Under the pieces are notes generated by a model that searched no databases, was not told the DNA's origin, and saw nothing but the letters and a program-made list of their open reading frames with translations. Position numbers and translations under genes: made by a program. DNA of 64,000 nt. Source: Paenibacillus borealis. Its GTDB lineage: Bacteria > Bacillota > Bacilli > Paenibacillales > Paenibacillaceae. How positions within the stretch are numbered: the stretch's first letter is position 1; each line of letters starts with the position of its first letter. Positions 34,475-43,231 of the stretch are shown here, piece after piece. Location: positions 4,278,001 to 4,342,000 of the forward strand of contig NZ_CP009285.1 of assembly GCF_000758665.1 (NCBI RefSeq), written 5' to 3'.

Positions 34475-35292
34475 TGCCGCGTAGCTTGCGTTATCTGATA
34501 ACCTATATACTGCTGATTCTGCTTGCCCTGTTCATGATGGGGCCGTTCCTGTGGCTGCTGAGTGTATCACTGATGCCGGGACGCAATGTGTTTGCGAACC
34601 CGCCTGCCATTCTGCCGACCTTCATCGCTTTCGATAACTATGTGCAGGTGTGGAACTTCATGAATTTTCCGCGCTACATTATGAATACTGTGGTCATTAC
34701 GCTGCTTGGGGTAGCATTCAATATCTTTCTGTCCTGTCTGACTGCCTATCCGCTGGCGGCATTCCGGTTCAAGGGGCGGAACCTGGTCTTCACGCTGCTG
34801 ATCTCGACCATGATTATTCCGTCGGCCACCGCAATGATTGTGCATTATCTGACCATTCAGGCCTTTCATCTGGGCAACACGTTCCTTGGCGTGGTCCTTC
34901 CGGCTGCGGTGTCGGTGTTCAATATTTTCCTGATGCGGCAGACTTTCCTGGGCATACCTGCAGATATCCGGGATTCGGGCAAAATGGACGGGGCCTCCGA
35001 GCTGCGCATCTTCATTCAGCTCGTCATGCCGCTCGTCAAACCGGGGATTGCCGTCATCGGCCTGCTTGAGGTGATGGCGTTCTGGAACAATTTCCTGTGG
35101 CCGATTGTGGTGCTGGATGACCCGCAGAAGTATCCGCTCGCGGCTGCCCTGACTTATCTGAACGGGCAATTCTCTTACAACTTCGGCTGGATTGCCGCCG
35201 GAACCATGATCTCGGTGCTGCCGATCATCATCGTGTTCCTGTTCACGCAGAAATATTATATGGAAGGTATTGCAGGTGCAATTAAAGGGTAA
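34474..35292 (+). CDS. CUT1 sugar ABC permease (MalG/UgpE type)
   Basis: 272 residues from the ATG at 34474, which shares its A with the preceding TGA; a TTG one codon earlier is also possible. Six helices; the EAA loop is IRDSGKMDGASELRIFIQLVMP and the C-terminus is YYMEGIAGAIKG, the usual MalG-type ending. Second channel subunit. Confidence 0.91.
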   Translation: MPRSLRYLITYILLILLALFMMGPFLWLLSVSLMPGRNVFANPPAILPTFIAFDNYVQVWNFMNFPRYIMNTVVITLLGVAFNIFLSCLTAYPLAAFRFKGRNLVFTLLISTMIIPSATAMIVHYLTIQAFHLGNTFLGVVLPAAVSVFNIFLMRQTFLGIPADIRDSGKMDGASELRIFIQLVMPLVKPGIAVIGLLEVMAFWNNFLWPIVVLDDPQKYPLAAALTYLNGQFSYNFGWIAAGTMISVLPIIIVFLFTQKYYMEGIAGAIKG

Positions 35293-35310
35293 CAAGGGAG
35301 GCACTATTCA

Positions 35311-37014
35311 ATGGGGATTTCGTTACGGGACTGCCAGTATTTGTTCCGCGATTATTATGCCGGAGGGGAAGAGCTTGTGCTGGAAGGCCCGCAGCTGCGC
35401 TGTGAGCTGGCCTCACGGTATGCCATGAATCAGGACGTACAGGGTCTGCTGGACGATGGCGGAGGAATACAGATTCTGAAGCCGGCCGGTCCGGGCGTAG
35501 CCACTGCAGACAAGGGCAATGCTGAGCTGCTGCTGGAGTACGATGGTTCACTTGCTGCGGATGGCTACCGGCTTGTGATCGGTAAGGACGCGAAGCTTGT
35601 TATAGCCGCTGCTAACCGACGGGGCTTAAAATATGGGCTGGATGCGTTGAAGCAGCTGCTCACCGTAGAGGAAGACTGCTGCCGGTTGCCGGTGGTCACG
35701 GTGGAGGATGAGCCTTCTTTTCCGGTACGGGGAATTATTGAAGGCTTCTATGGAACACCATGGAGCTTCGCGGACCGCATGGATGCGGTCAGGTATATGG
35801 GGGAGCACCGCATGAATGCCTTCATCTACGCGCCGAAGGATGATCCCTATCACCGGGAGCTGTGGCGTGAGCCGTATCCGGACGACATTTTCGCCGGAAT
35901 TCATGCGCTTAAGCAGGAATGCGACAACCATCTGGTGGATTTCTACTATTGTATTAGTCCCGGTAATGATCTGGAATTCCGCAGCCGGGAGGACTTCGCG
36001 AAGCTTGAAGAGAAGCTGGCCGCGATGATCGCGGTCGGGGTGCGGCATTTTGCGCTGCTGATGGATGATATTGATTATGTGCTTAAAGGCGACAACAGGC
36101 AGTTTCTGGAGCGCTCCGGCACCGCCCATGCCTATGTGACGAACCGGGTCTACGATTATCTGGCCGCATGTCTGCCCCACTTCACCTTGGCTATGTGTCC
36201 CTCGGAATACTGGTCGTATTGGAACACGGAGTACAAGAAGGACATCCGGGAGCAGCTTCATCCTGCTGTAAAAGTATTCTGGACCGGCTACTTCGTCTTC
36301 GCCCCGGAGATTGGCCGGAAGCATGCGGAGGATAACCGCAGCTATTACGGGCATGAGCTGTGGCTATGGGACAATGTTCCGGTGAATGACTGCGATAAGG
36401 ACCGGCTGTTCCTCGATCCGGTGCGCGGGCGCAGCTCCCGGCTCGGGCAATACGGGCATACCGCAGTCGTTGCCAATCCCATGAACCAATGGGAATGCTC
36501 CAAGATTACACTCACAACAATGTCCCATTATATGTGGAACAGTGAGCGGTACATGCCTGAGCTGTCCTGGGAGCTGGCCGTCCGTGAATTCGCCGGAGAG
36601 CTGGCGGACGAGATGATGTTCTTCTGCCGCCAGAATCTGAACAGCCGCCTGTATTCCGGAGGGTATCCGGAACTGGACGATGCGCTTGCGCGGCGTGATC
36701 TGGCGCAGCTTGATGCCTATTTCACCCGGCTGGAGCAGACGGCGAAGCGGCTTGGCGGGTCAGGTAACGCCAAGTTCACCGAAGAAGCGGGGCCATGGCT
36801 GCGCCGGGCGATAGCGGATGCTGCCCTGTGGCGGGCCGTCCGCAGACAGCTGGAGGACCCGCTGCAGCCCGGGGCCCGGGAGGAAGTCCGCCAATGCCTG
36901 GAAGCCTGCCGCAGCTATGATGTCCGTCTGGGCAGTAATCCGGCGCTGCGTGCAGCCGAGGCGCTGGGAGTGGAGCTGCCGAAGGAGACAGAAGAGGAGG
37001 ACGGACATGTCTGA
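35311..37014 (+). CDS. GH84 family beta-N-acetylglucosaminidase (O-GlcNAcase/hyaluronidase type)
   Basis: 567 residues, ATG behind GGGAGGC. An N-terminal GH84-associated beta/alpha domain (to about residue 135) precedes the catalytic barrel: VRGIIEGFYGTPWSF, RMNAFIYAPKDDPYHRELWR, and the paired catalytic Asp in LLMDDIDYVL (Asp252-Asp253). Downstream are MCPSEYWSYWNTEYKKD, VFWTGYFVFAPEI and ANPMNQWECSKI, all typical. There is no signal peptide, so it acts in the cytoplasm on imported GlcNAc-containing material by substrate-assisted catalysis. Overlaps the next gene by 8 bases. Confidence 0.92.
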   Translation: MGISLRDCQYLFRDYYAGGEELVLEGPQLRCELASRYAMNQDVQGLLDDGGGIQILKPAGPGVATADKGNAELLLEYDGSLAADGYRLVIGKDAKLVIAAANRRGLKYGLDALKQLLTVEEDCCRLPVVTVEDEPSFPVRGIIEGFYGTPWSFADRMDAVRYMGEHRMNAFIYAPKDDPYHRELWREPYPDDIFAGIHALKQECDNHLVDFYYCISPGNDLEFRSREDFAKLEEKLAAMIAVGVRHFALLMDDIDYVLKGDNRQFLERSGTAHAYVTNRVYDYLAACLPHFTLAMCPSEYWSYWNTEYKKDIREQLHPAVKVFWTGYFVFAPEIGRKHAEDNRSYYGHELWLWDNVPVNDCDKDRLFLDPVRGRSSRLGQYGHTAVVANPMNQWECSKITLTTMSHYMWNSERYMPELSWELAVREFAGELADEMMFFCRQNLNSRLYSGGYPELDDALARRDLAQLDAYFTRLEQTAKRLGGSGNAKFTEEAGPWLRRAIADAALWRAVRRQLEDPLQPGAREEVRQCLEACRSYDVRLGSNPALRAAEALGVELPKETEEEDGHV

Positions 37015-38536
37015 GCAAAGTAAGCTGATCTTTGTCCCGCTGGATGAGCGGCCTTGCAATTATGAGTTTCCTTATTTGCTGGCCAAGGAGACGGAATATC
37101 TTGTGGAGCGCCCTCCGCTTACGATGATGGGGCTGAAAAAACGGCCGGGTGATGCCGATCAGCTCTGGTCCTGGTTCGAGGCAAGCTGTGCGGGTGCGGA
37201 CGGCGCGGTAGTCGCGCTGGATACCCTGCTCTACGGGGGCATTATTCCCTCGCGGCTGCACGTGCTGAAGCTTGAGGAATTGACCGCGCGCCTGGAGCGG
37301 CTGCGGGAGATCAAGCAGCGCTACCCGCAGCTGAAGCTGTATGCGTTCCAGCTGATTATGCGTTGTCCCCAGTACTCACTGTCGGACGAGGAGCCGGACT
37401 ATTATGCGGACTGGGGCCGGGAGATCTTCCGCAAGGGCTTCATCCAGCACCGGCTGGAGCTGGGGATTGCCACCGGTGAGGAAATCCGCGAGCTGGCCGA
37501 GATTGATCTTCGTCTGCCGGCCGGAGTGCTGGAGGATTATCTCGGGCGCAGAGCGGTCAATATTGAGGCGAATAAGCTGGTGCTGGAGCTGGTTCGTGAC
37601 GGGATCATCGACTTCATGATTGTTCCGCAGGATGATTCGGCACCATACGGGCATACGGCCAAGGATCAGGAGAAGGTGCGGGAACGAATCACTGCGCTCG
37701 ATCTGGAGCTTAAGGTCTATATGTACCCAGGTGCTGACGAGGTCGGCTGCACGCTGCTTACCCGGATGATGAACAAGGCTGCCGGACGGATGCCGCTGGT
37801 GTATCCCCGCTTGTCATCCGTACAGGGGGCGTTTGTTACACCGCTGTTCGAGGATCGTTTCTTCTACGAGACGCTGAAATATCAGATCCTGGCCGCAGGC
37901 GGACTGATTGCGTCTAGCGCTGCCGAGGCGGACCTGGTGCTGCTGATCAGCACACCGGGGGAGACGATGGAGGAGGCGGTGTCGCAGAAGCACGCTTTTC
38001 ACAGCTATGATGTATACCGGAACTTGATGGAACTGGTAGAGTATGGAGAATTTCTGCTGCGAATCAAGGGAATGCCGGTTGCGGTTGCGGACGTCGGATA
38101 TGCCAATGGCGGAGATCAGAAGCTGGTCAAGATGCTGCGGCACAAAAACATGCTGTTCGACCTGGCTGGATACGCCGCCTGGAATACCAGCTCCAACTCG
38201 CTCGGCACCGTAATCTCGCAAGCGATGATCTATCTGCTCTACGGGCGTACACAAGCGCATCTGGATTTTCTAGCTCTGCGGTATGCCGAAGATGTCTGCT
38301 ATTGTTCTGTAGTGCGGGGGGAACTCAGCGAGGGGCCCGTGCAGGAGATGGGCTACGGCAAATACGAGCTGGATGGACCGCGTGGCCGTGTGGCCGCGCG
38401 CGTGCAGGAACGTCTGAGCCAGGAGCTGGCTGTGCGGATTGACAGTCCGGCGGGGAGCGTCCGGATTACCGACTGCTATATGCCGTGGAACCGCATGTTC
38501 GAGGTGGGACTGTCTGTGCGGTTTCTGCCATCTTGA
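37007..38536 (+). CDS. DUF4127 family protein
   Basis: 509 residues from the ATG at 37007 (GAGGAGG at 36994-37000). An earlier open frame inside the GH84 gene has no site. The sequence KLIFVPLDERPCNYEFPYLLAKE, the LDTLLYGGIIPSRLH segment, LIMRCPQYSLSDEEPDYY, DFMIVPQDDSAPYGHTAKDQE, MYPGADEVGCTLLTRMMN and the late GYAAWNTSSNSLGTVI are conserved features of DUF4127, whose activity is not established. The many Asp, His and Arg in these blocks suggest an enzyme. Tight coupling with GH84 implies it works on the same substrate. Confidence 0.88.
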   Translation: MSEQSKLIFVPLDERPCNYEFPYLLAKETEYLVERPPLTMMGLKKRPGDADQLWSWFEASCAGADGAVVALDTLLYGGIIPSRLHVLKLEELTARLERLREIKQRYPQLKLYAFQLIMRCPQYSLSDEEPDYYADWGREIFRKGFIQHRLELGIATGEEIRELAEIDLRLPAGVLEDYLGRRAVNIEANKLVLELVRDGIIDFMIVPQDDSAPYGHTAKDQEKVRERITALDLELKVYMYPGADEVGCTLLTRMMNKAAGRMPLVYPRLSSVQGAFVTPLFEDRFFYETLKYQILAAGGLIASSAAEADLVLLISTPGETMEEAVSQKHAFHSYDVYRNLMELVEYGEFLLRIKGMPVAVADVGYANGGDQKLVKMLRHKNMLFDLAGYAAWNTSSNSLGTVISQAMIYLLYGRTQAHLDFLALRYAEDVCYCSVVRGELSEGPVQEMGYGKYELDGPRGRVAARVQERLSQELAVRIDSPAGSVRITDCYMPWNRMFEVGLSVRFLPS

Positions 38537-38569
38537 AGCGGGCAGGTCTATTAGAATATAAGAGAGAGG

Positions 38570-39295
38570 GTGGGGACCCTGAGCAATACTATACTGGAGA
38601 AGCTGCATCTGGGGCTGATTGTCTCCTGCCAGGCGCTGCCTGATGAACCGCTGCACGGGCCTGAGATTATGGCCCGCATGGCGGCGGCGGCGGCGGAAGG
38701 CGGAGCAGTCGGCATCCGGGCGAACGGGGCGGCGGATGTACGGGCGATCAAGCGGGCGGTCTCGCTGCCGGTTATTGGCATCGTGAAGCGCAATTACCCG
38801 GATTCTGCCGTCTATATCACCCCAACACTGGGAGAGATTGAGGAGCTGCTGGACGCCGGTGCGGATATTATCGCCTTTGATGCGACCCGGCAGAGCAGGC
38901 CGGGAAATTGTACACTGGAGCAAATCATAGACTTGCTGAACGCAAGCCCGGCTGCTTCCATGGCGGACATCTCCACCCTGGAGGAAGCGCTATACGCAGA
39001 GTCACTGGGAGTCGGCTGTGTCTCGACTACACTGTCGGGATATACGCCGTATTCCCGGCAGCAGGAGGGGCCGAATCTGGAGCTGCTGGAGCTGGCTGCA
39101 CAGCGCCTGAAGATTCCGGTCATAGCCGAAGGCCGGATCAGCCAGCCCGCCCAAGTGGAAGCGGCGCTGGGCCTGGGGGCTTATGCGGTAGTAGTAGGCT
39201 CGGCAATCACCCGGCCGCAGTTAATCACCCGGCAGTTCGCAGCAGCGGCGAGAAAAGTGAGGATGAATAACAATGGAAATGAACGACCGAATTAA
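38570..39295 (+). CDS. nanE: N-acetylmannosamine-6-phosphate 2-epimerase NanE
   Basis: 241 residues as written from the GTG at 38570; the real start could be a few codons later because GAGGGTGGGG overlaps this codon. TIM-barrel epimerase with GLIVSCQALPDEPLHGP, AVGIRANGAADVRAIK, PVIGIVKRNYPDS, GADIIAFDATRQSRP and PVIAEGRISQP, all NanE landmarks. Converts ManNAc-6-P to GlcNAc-6-P. Paired with the ROK kinase gene at 40139, which would supply ManNAc-6-P. Overlaps the RpiR gene by 23 bases. Confidence 0.92.
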   Translation: MGTLSNTILEKLHLGLIVSCQALPDEPLHGPEIMARMAAAAAEGGAVGIRANGAADVRAIKRAVSLPVIGIVKRNYPDSAVYITPTLGEIEELLDAGADIIAFDATRQSRPGNCTLEQIIDLLNASPAASMADISTLEEALYAESLGVGCVSTTLSGYTPYSRQQEGPNLELLELAAQRLKIPVIAEGRISQPAQVEAALGLGAYAVVVGSAITRPQLITRQFAAAARKVRMNNNGNERPN

Positions 39296-40106
39296 CACGT
39301 ATTATCCTTCCATGACCAAATCGGAGCAAAAGGTGGCCCGGTGTGTACTTGAGCATCCGGACAATCTGATCTATCTGTCCGTAACCGAGCTGGCTGACTT
39401 TGCCGGAACGGGGGAGACCACCGTCATGCGCTTCTGCCGTAAAATCGGCTTCAAGGGCTATCAGGATTTCAAGCTGATGCTGGCCCAGGGGCTGCCGAAG
39501 CGGCAGCTGCAGCAGGATGGCGAGCAAGGGGCAGGGGAAGGCGATTACGCCGACCATCTGTATGCCTCGATGGTGGGGGTTCTGCATTCCAGTCTGGGAA
39601 TGCTCGACCGGGAGCAATTACAGCAGGCGGTGGACGCTCTTGATCAGGCCCGGTATGTCCAGTTCTTTGGGGTAGGCTCTTCGGGCATCAGCGCACTGGA
39701 TGCCAAGAACCGCTTCCTGCGCATCGGGCGGCGTGTGGAAGCCAATTCCGACAGTCACATCCAGTCGATGATGGCAGTGACGATGGGGGCAGGCGATGTC
39801 GCTTTTGGCATCAGCGTCTCCGGCAGCACGCTGGATACGAATGACATGCTGATGAAGGCCAAGCAGAACGGGGCCAAGGTAATAGCCATGACCAACTACG
39901 CCAAGTCCCCGATTGCTTCTATTGCCGACATCGTGCTGTTGACTGCCGGGAAGGAATCTCCGCTGGAGGGCGGCTCCGTTGGGGCCAAGATCTCCCAGCT
40001 GTTCATTATCGACCTGCTCTGCCAGGGGCTGGAGCGCCTGCATGCCGAAGAGACCAAGAAGATGAAGGAACTGACAGCCAGAGCGGTCATTGACCGGATT
40101 TATTAG
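39273..40106 (+). CDS. MurR/RpiR-family transcriptional regulator
   Basis: 277 residues. The N-terminal HTH-6 domain is TYYPSMTKSEQKVARCVLEHP...LADFAGTGETTVMRFCRKIGFKGYQDFKLMLAQ. The C-terminal SIS domain (about residues 125-255) includes FFGVGSSGISALDAKNRFLRIG and AFGISVSGSTLDTNDMLMKAKQNG, which bind a phosphosugar. Embedded between nanE and the kinase gene, it probably senses ManNAc-6-P or GlcNAc-6-P and controls the operon. Confidence 0.92.
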   Translation: MEMNDRINTYYPSMTKSEQKVARCVLEHPDNLIYLSVTELADFAGTGETTVMRFCRKIGFKGYQDFKLMLAQGLPKRQLQQDGEQGAGEGDYADHLYASMVGVLHSSLGMLDREQLQQAVDALDQARYVQFFGVGSSGISALDAKNRFLRIGRRVEANSDSHIQSMMAVTMGAGDVAFGISVSGSTLDTNDMLMKAKQNGAKVIAMTNYAKSPIASIADIVLLTAGKESPLEGGSVGAKISQLFIIDLLCQGLERLHAEETKKMKELTARAVIDRIY

Positions 40107-40138
40107 ACGATGTGGGGGCGGGAATGGAGGCGGCGCGG

Positions 40139-41086
40139 ATGCGGCAAGTGATAGGTGTGGATATTGGCGGTACCGGAATCAAGGGGCTTGTGGTTGATGA
40201 AGGCGGAACGGTTCTGGCGGAAGCCGGGCGCGAAACAGAGGCCCGGCTGGGCCGGGAGGTCATTCTCGGCCAGCTGCACAGACTGGTGAAGGAGTTGCTG
40301 ACAGGCCATCCTGAAGTGGGAGCGCTGGGCATTGCCTCGGCGGGCAGGATAAATGCGGATTCGGGCGAGGTGGTCTACGCCACCGACAATTTGCCAGGAT
40401 GGCAAGGGTTGCAGTTAACGCAGTGGGCGGCGGCAGAGTTCGGATTGCCTGCCGCCGCCGATAACGATGCCAATGCCGCACTGCTGGGTGAGGCGTGGCT
40501 GGGGACCGGGCGCGGCAAGCCAAGCCTGGTCATGCTTACGCTTGGCACCGGCGTCGGCGGGGCCAACATGGCGGATGGCCGGCTGCTGCGCGGAGCGGGC
40601 TGGAGCGGCGGCGACTGGGGGCACAGCGTGCTTGTGCCCGGCGGACGGCCCTGCAATTGCGGGAAGCGGGGCTGCGCGGAGCAATATGTGTCCGGCAGTG
40701 CGCTGCTGCGGCTGGCGCGGGAGCAGACAGGCAGCACCTATACGCACGGCCGGGAGATTATGGCCGCTGCGGGCCGGGGCGACGCGGCGGCGCTGGCTGT
40801 GCTGGAGCGCTTCACTGCCGATTTGGCCCAGGTGATTGACAATATTGGTGCCTCGATAGATCCCGAATTGGTTATTATCGGCGGCGGAGTGATTGAGGCC
40901 CGGGCTGTATGGTGGCCGCTGCTTGCCGGGAAGCTGGAAAGCGGGTTAGCCCGCCGGGTCGCGGCAGCGGAACTCAGCAACCGGGCAGGCTGCTTTGGCG
41001 CGGCCCGGCTGGCCCTGGAACGGCTGCGCCGGGATAGCAGCGTGGAGTCTTACGGCAGCGACAAGGAGGAGATGGAGTATGGCTAG
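40139..41086 (+). CDS. ROK-family sugar kinase, probable N-acetylmannosamine kinase
   Basis: 315 residues from the ATG at 40139, behind GGAGG at 40126-40130; two earlier in-frame starts lack a site. ATP motif VIGVDIGGTGIKG, catalytic Asp in ADNDANAAL, TLGTGVGG, and the ROK zinc motif CNCGKRGCAE (Cys about 172, 174, 179) with the His of GGDWGHS. The nearby nanE supports ManNAc as substrate, though GlcNAc kinases share the same motifs. Overlaps the next gene by 8 bases. Confidence 0.88.
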   Translation: MRQVIGVDIGGTGIKGLVVDEGGTVLAEAGRETEARLGREVILGQLHRLVKELLTGHPEVGALGIASAGRINADSGEVVYATDNLPGWQGLQLTQWAAAEFGLPAAADNDANAALLGEAWLGTGRGKPSLVMLTLGTGVGGANMADGRLLRGAGWSGGDWGHSVLVPGGRPCNCGKRGCAEQYVSGSALLRLAREQTGSTYTHGREIMAAAGRGDAAALAVLERFTADLAQVIDNIGASIDPELVIIGGGVIEARAVWWPLLAGKLESGLARRVAAAELSNRAGCFGAARLALERLRRDSSVESYGSDKEEMEYG

Positions 41087-42662
41087 CGGACAGGAGAAAC
41101 AATCGGATGTAGTGATTATCGGCGGTGGCCTTGGCGGAGTGGCGGCAGCACTGGCCGCAGCCAAGGCGGGGCAGCGGGTGCTTTTGACGGAAGAAACGGA
41201 TTGGCTTGGGGGGCAGTTGACCTCGCAGGCTGTTCCGCCTGATGAGCACCGCTGGATTGAGCAATCGGGTAGTACCGCATCATACCGCGAATTTCGCAGC
41301 AGGGTCAGGGACTATTACAGACGGAATTATCCGATTACGGAAGCAGCCAGGAGCAATCCTATACTGAATCCCGGCAACGGCTGGGTCAGCCGGCTCGCGC
41401 ATGAGCCGAAGGTGGCGCTGGCCGTCTTACAGGAGATGTTAGCCCCGTATGTGAACACCGGGCGGATCGAGGTGCTCTACCATACGGTGCCGGTCGCTGC
41501 CGATACCGAGGGCGATCTGGTGACCGGGGTCACGGTTCAGGGGCCGGGCGGAGAGCTGATCCGGCTGCATGGTGCCTATTATCTGGATGCCACGGAATGC
41601 GGCGATCTGCTGCCGCTGGCCGGGGTGGAGTATGTCAGCGGCGCGGAGGCGCGCAACGAGACGGGAGAGCCACATGCCCTGGAGGAAGCGGACCCGCTCG
41701 ATATGCAATCCATTACCCATGTGGCAGCAGTAGACTATGTGCCAGGCGGGGATTATACGATCCCACGCCCAAGGGATTATGATTACTGGCGCGAATATGT
41801 CCCTTCGTTCTCGCAGTATCCGATTCTCAGCTGGTTCGCTTCCGATGCGGAGGATACAAGCAAGCTGAAGCAGTTCACGATGTTTCCGAATGAGCAGGGC
41901 ATTGTCTCCCTGTGGGATTACCGGCGGATCGTGGACCCCAGCATCTGGACAGAGTCGCTGAATGACGGGGAAGTCACACTGCTGAACTGGGCGCTGAACG
42001 ATTATTATGACGGATCTCTCATCGGAGTGTCCCCGGAGGAACGGGAACGGCATCTGGAGGGGGCCAGACAGCTGACCCTCTCACTCGTGTACTGGCTCCA
42101 GACCGAAGCTCCCCGTCTGGACGGCGGGAAGGGCTATCCGGGCGTACGGCTGCGCGGGGATGTGCTGGGTACGGAAGACGGCCTGGCCAAAGCCCCGTAT
42201 ATCCGTGAATCACGCCGCATCCGGGGACTGTACACCGTTGCCGAGCAGGATGTGAGCAAGGAGCTGCGCGGCCCGGCGGGACCGCGGCGTTATGAGGACA
42301 GCGTGGGAGTCGGCAGCTATCATCTGGATCTTCATCCCACGACGGTAAGCCAGCGGACCTTTTATATTCCGAACCACCCTTATGAGATTCCGCTCGGCGC
42401 TTTGATCCCGGTCCGGGTCAAGAACCTGCTCCCGGCCTGCAAAAATATTTCCATGACCCAAATCGCGAACGGCTGCTACCGGCTGCATCCGACGGAATGG
42501 AATATTGGCGAGGCTGCCGGTACTCTCGCGGCTTATGCTATCAGGCAGCAGGTAGAACCGGCAGCGGTCAGGGGAACTGCGGAGCATCTTCAGGCCTATC
42601 AGGAGCAGCTGATTGCGCTCGGGGTCCAGCTGCACTGGACCGCAGAGGAGCTGGAATCTTAA
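41079..42662 (+). CDS. FAD-dependent oxidoreductase (PF12831 type)
   Basis: 527 residues from the ATG at 41079 (GGAGGAGAT upstream), overlapping the kinase gene. The FAD Rossmann motif is DVVIIGGGLGGVAAALAAAKAG followed by LLTEETDWLGGQLTSQ, typical of PF12831. A second dinucleotide-contact region is GAYYLDATECGDLLPLAGVEY. The C-terminal part includes ACKNISMTQIANGCYRLHPTEWNIGEAAGTLA. No signal peptide. Redox substrate unknown; its place at the end of an amino-sugar operon suggests oxidation of a sugar or sugar conjugate. Confidence 0.87.
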   Translation: MASGQEKQSDVVIIGGGLGGVAAALAAAKAGQRVLLTEETDWLGGQLTSQAVPPDEHRWIEQSGSTASYREFRSRVRDYYRRNYPITEAARSNPILNPGNGWVSRLAHEPKVALAVLQEMLAPYVNTGRIEVLYHTVPVAADTEGDLVTGVTVQGPGGELIRLHGAYYLDATECGDLLPLAGVEYVSGAEARNETGEPHALEEADPLDMQSITHVAAVDYVPGGDYTIPRPRDYDYWREYVPSFSQYPILSWFASDAEDTSKLKQFTMFPNEQGIVSLWDYRRIVDPSIWTESLNDGEVTLLNWALNDYYDGSLIGVSPEERERHLEGARQLTLSLVYWLQTEAPRLDGGKGYPGVRLRGDVLGTEDGLAKAPYIRESRRIRGLYTVAEQDVSKELRGPAGPRRYEDSVGVGSYHLDLHPTTVSQRTFYIPNHPYEIPLGALIPVRVKNLLPACKNISMTQIANGCYRLHPTEWNIGEAAGTLAAYAIRQQVEPAAVRGTAEHLQAYQEQLIALGVQLHWTAEELES

Positions 42663-42730
42663 GTTCCCCGGCCGGGCAAGGCTAATCTGGACATTGCAGG
42701 AGCGGAGAAGCCACGCGCAGACTCTGTTTC

Positions 42731-42763
42731 ATCTACGTACATCTACGTACACCTACGTACATC
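42731..42763. repeat. Tandem 10-base repeat, three copies
   Basis: ATCTACGTAC, ATCTACGTAC, ACCTACGTAC, then ATC. Each contains the palindrome TACGTA, spaced one helical turn apart. It lies 70 bases after the FAD oxidoreductase gene. Confidence 0.85.
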
Positions 42764-42825
42764 ATAATCAAGCTCCGTCCTGATCCGGCTGCAGTATGGA
42801 CGAAGCTTGGCAAGAGCAGAATGAG

Positions 42826-42847
42826 GGTGCCCCGCTGGCGGGGCACC
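42826..42847 (+). terminator. Strong hairpin ending the amino-sugar operon
   Basis: GGTGCCCCGC-TG-GCGGGGCACC is a perfect 10-bp stem, followed by TTACTCGCGTTTC. The T tract is poor, so it may terminate inefficiently or protect the 3' end. In the 569-base gap 42663-43231 I see this hairpin, the 10-base tandem repeat and two TACAAC units, and no gene. Confidence 0.65.
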
Positions 42848-42987
42848 TTACTCGCGTTTCCATCAGGCAGCGATATTTCCGGCACCCGGAATGGTTTGAT
42901 GGCTTTAGGTAAATAGCCAAGCTGGATTAATCATTTGGGTAATCTGTTTTATAGAAAGGCCAATCATACATACTGGGATACTTATAA

Positions 42988-43050
42988 GGATTGTTGTATG
43001 AAATGCATGAGCTCTTTATCTTGAAGGGGAATGTTGTATTTCGTGCAGGA
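42988..43050 (-). repeat. Two further TGCA-N5-TACAAC motif copies
   Basis: Read on the minus strand: TGCA-tttca-TACAACAATCC at 42988-43007 and TCCTGCA-cgaaa-TACAACATT at 43030-43050. They match the four copies at 18794-18970 in spacing and flanks, and the extended flank ACATTCCCCTT is shared with the first of those. Confidence 0.75.
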
Positions 43051-43231
43051 TTATAGCTGTACAAATTACAGTCATATAAGCTGAACTTAAGCCGCCCCTT
43101 GCGGAGCAATGATTTCGCCCATGCCAAAAGTTAGATTCCAAAGGCGCTCTTTATAGCTCCGGTACATTGTTATAATAGAAGGCGAAGACAGTTAGCATAG
43201 AGGAATCCGGATAAATGAGGAGCGATAGAGC

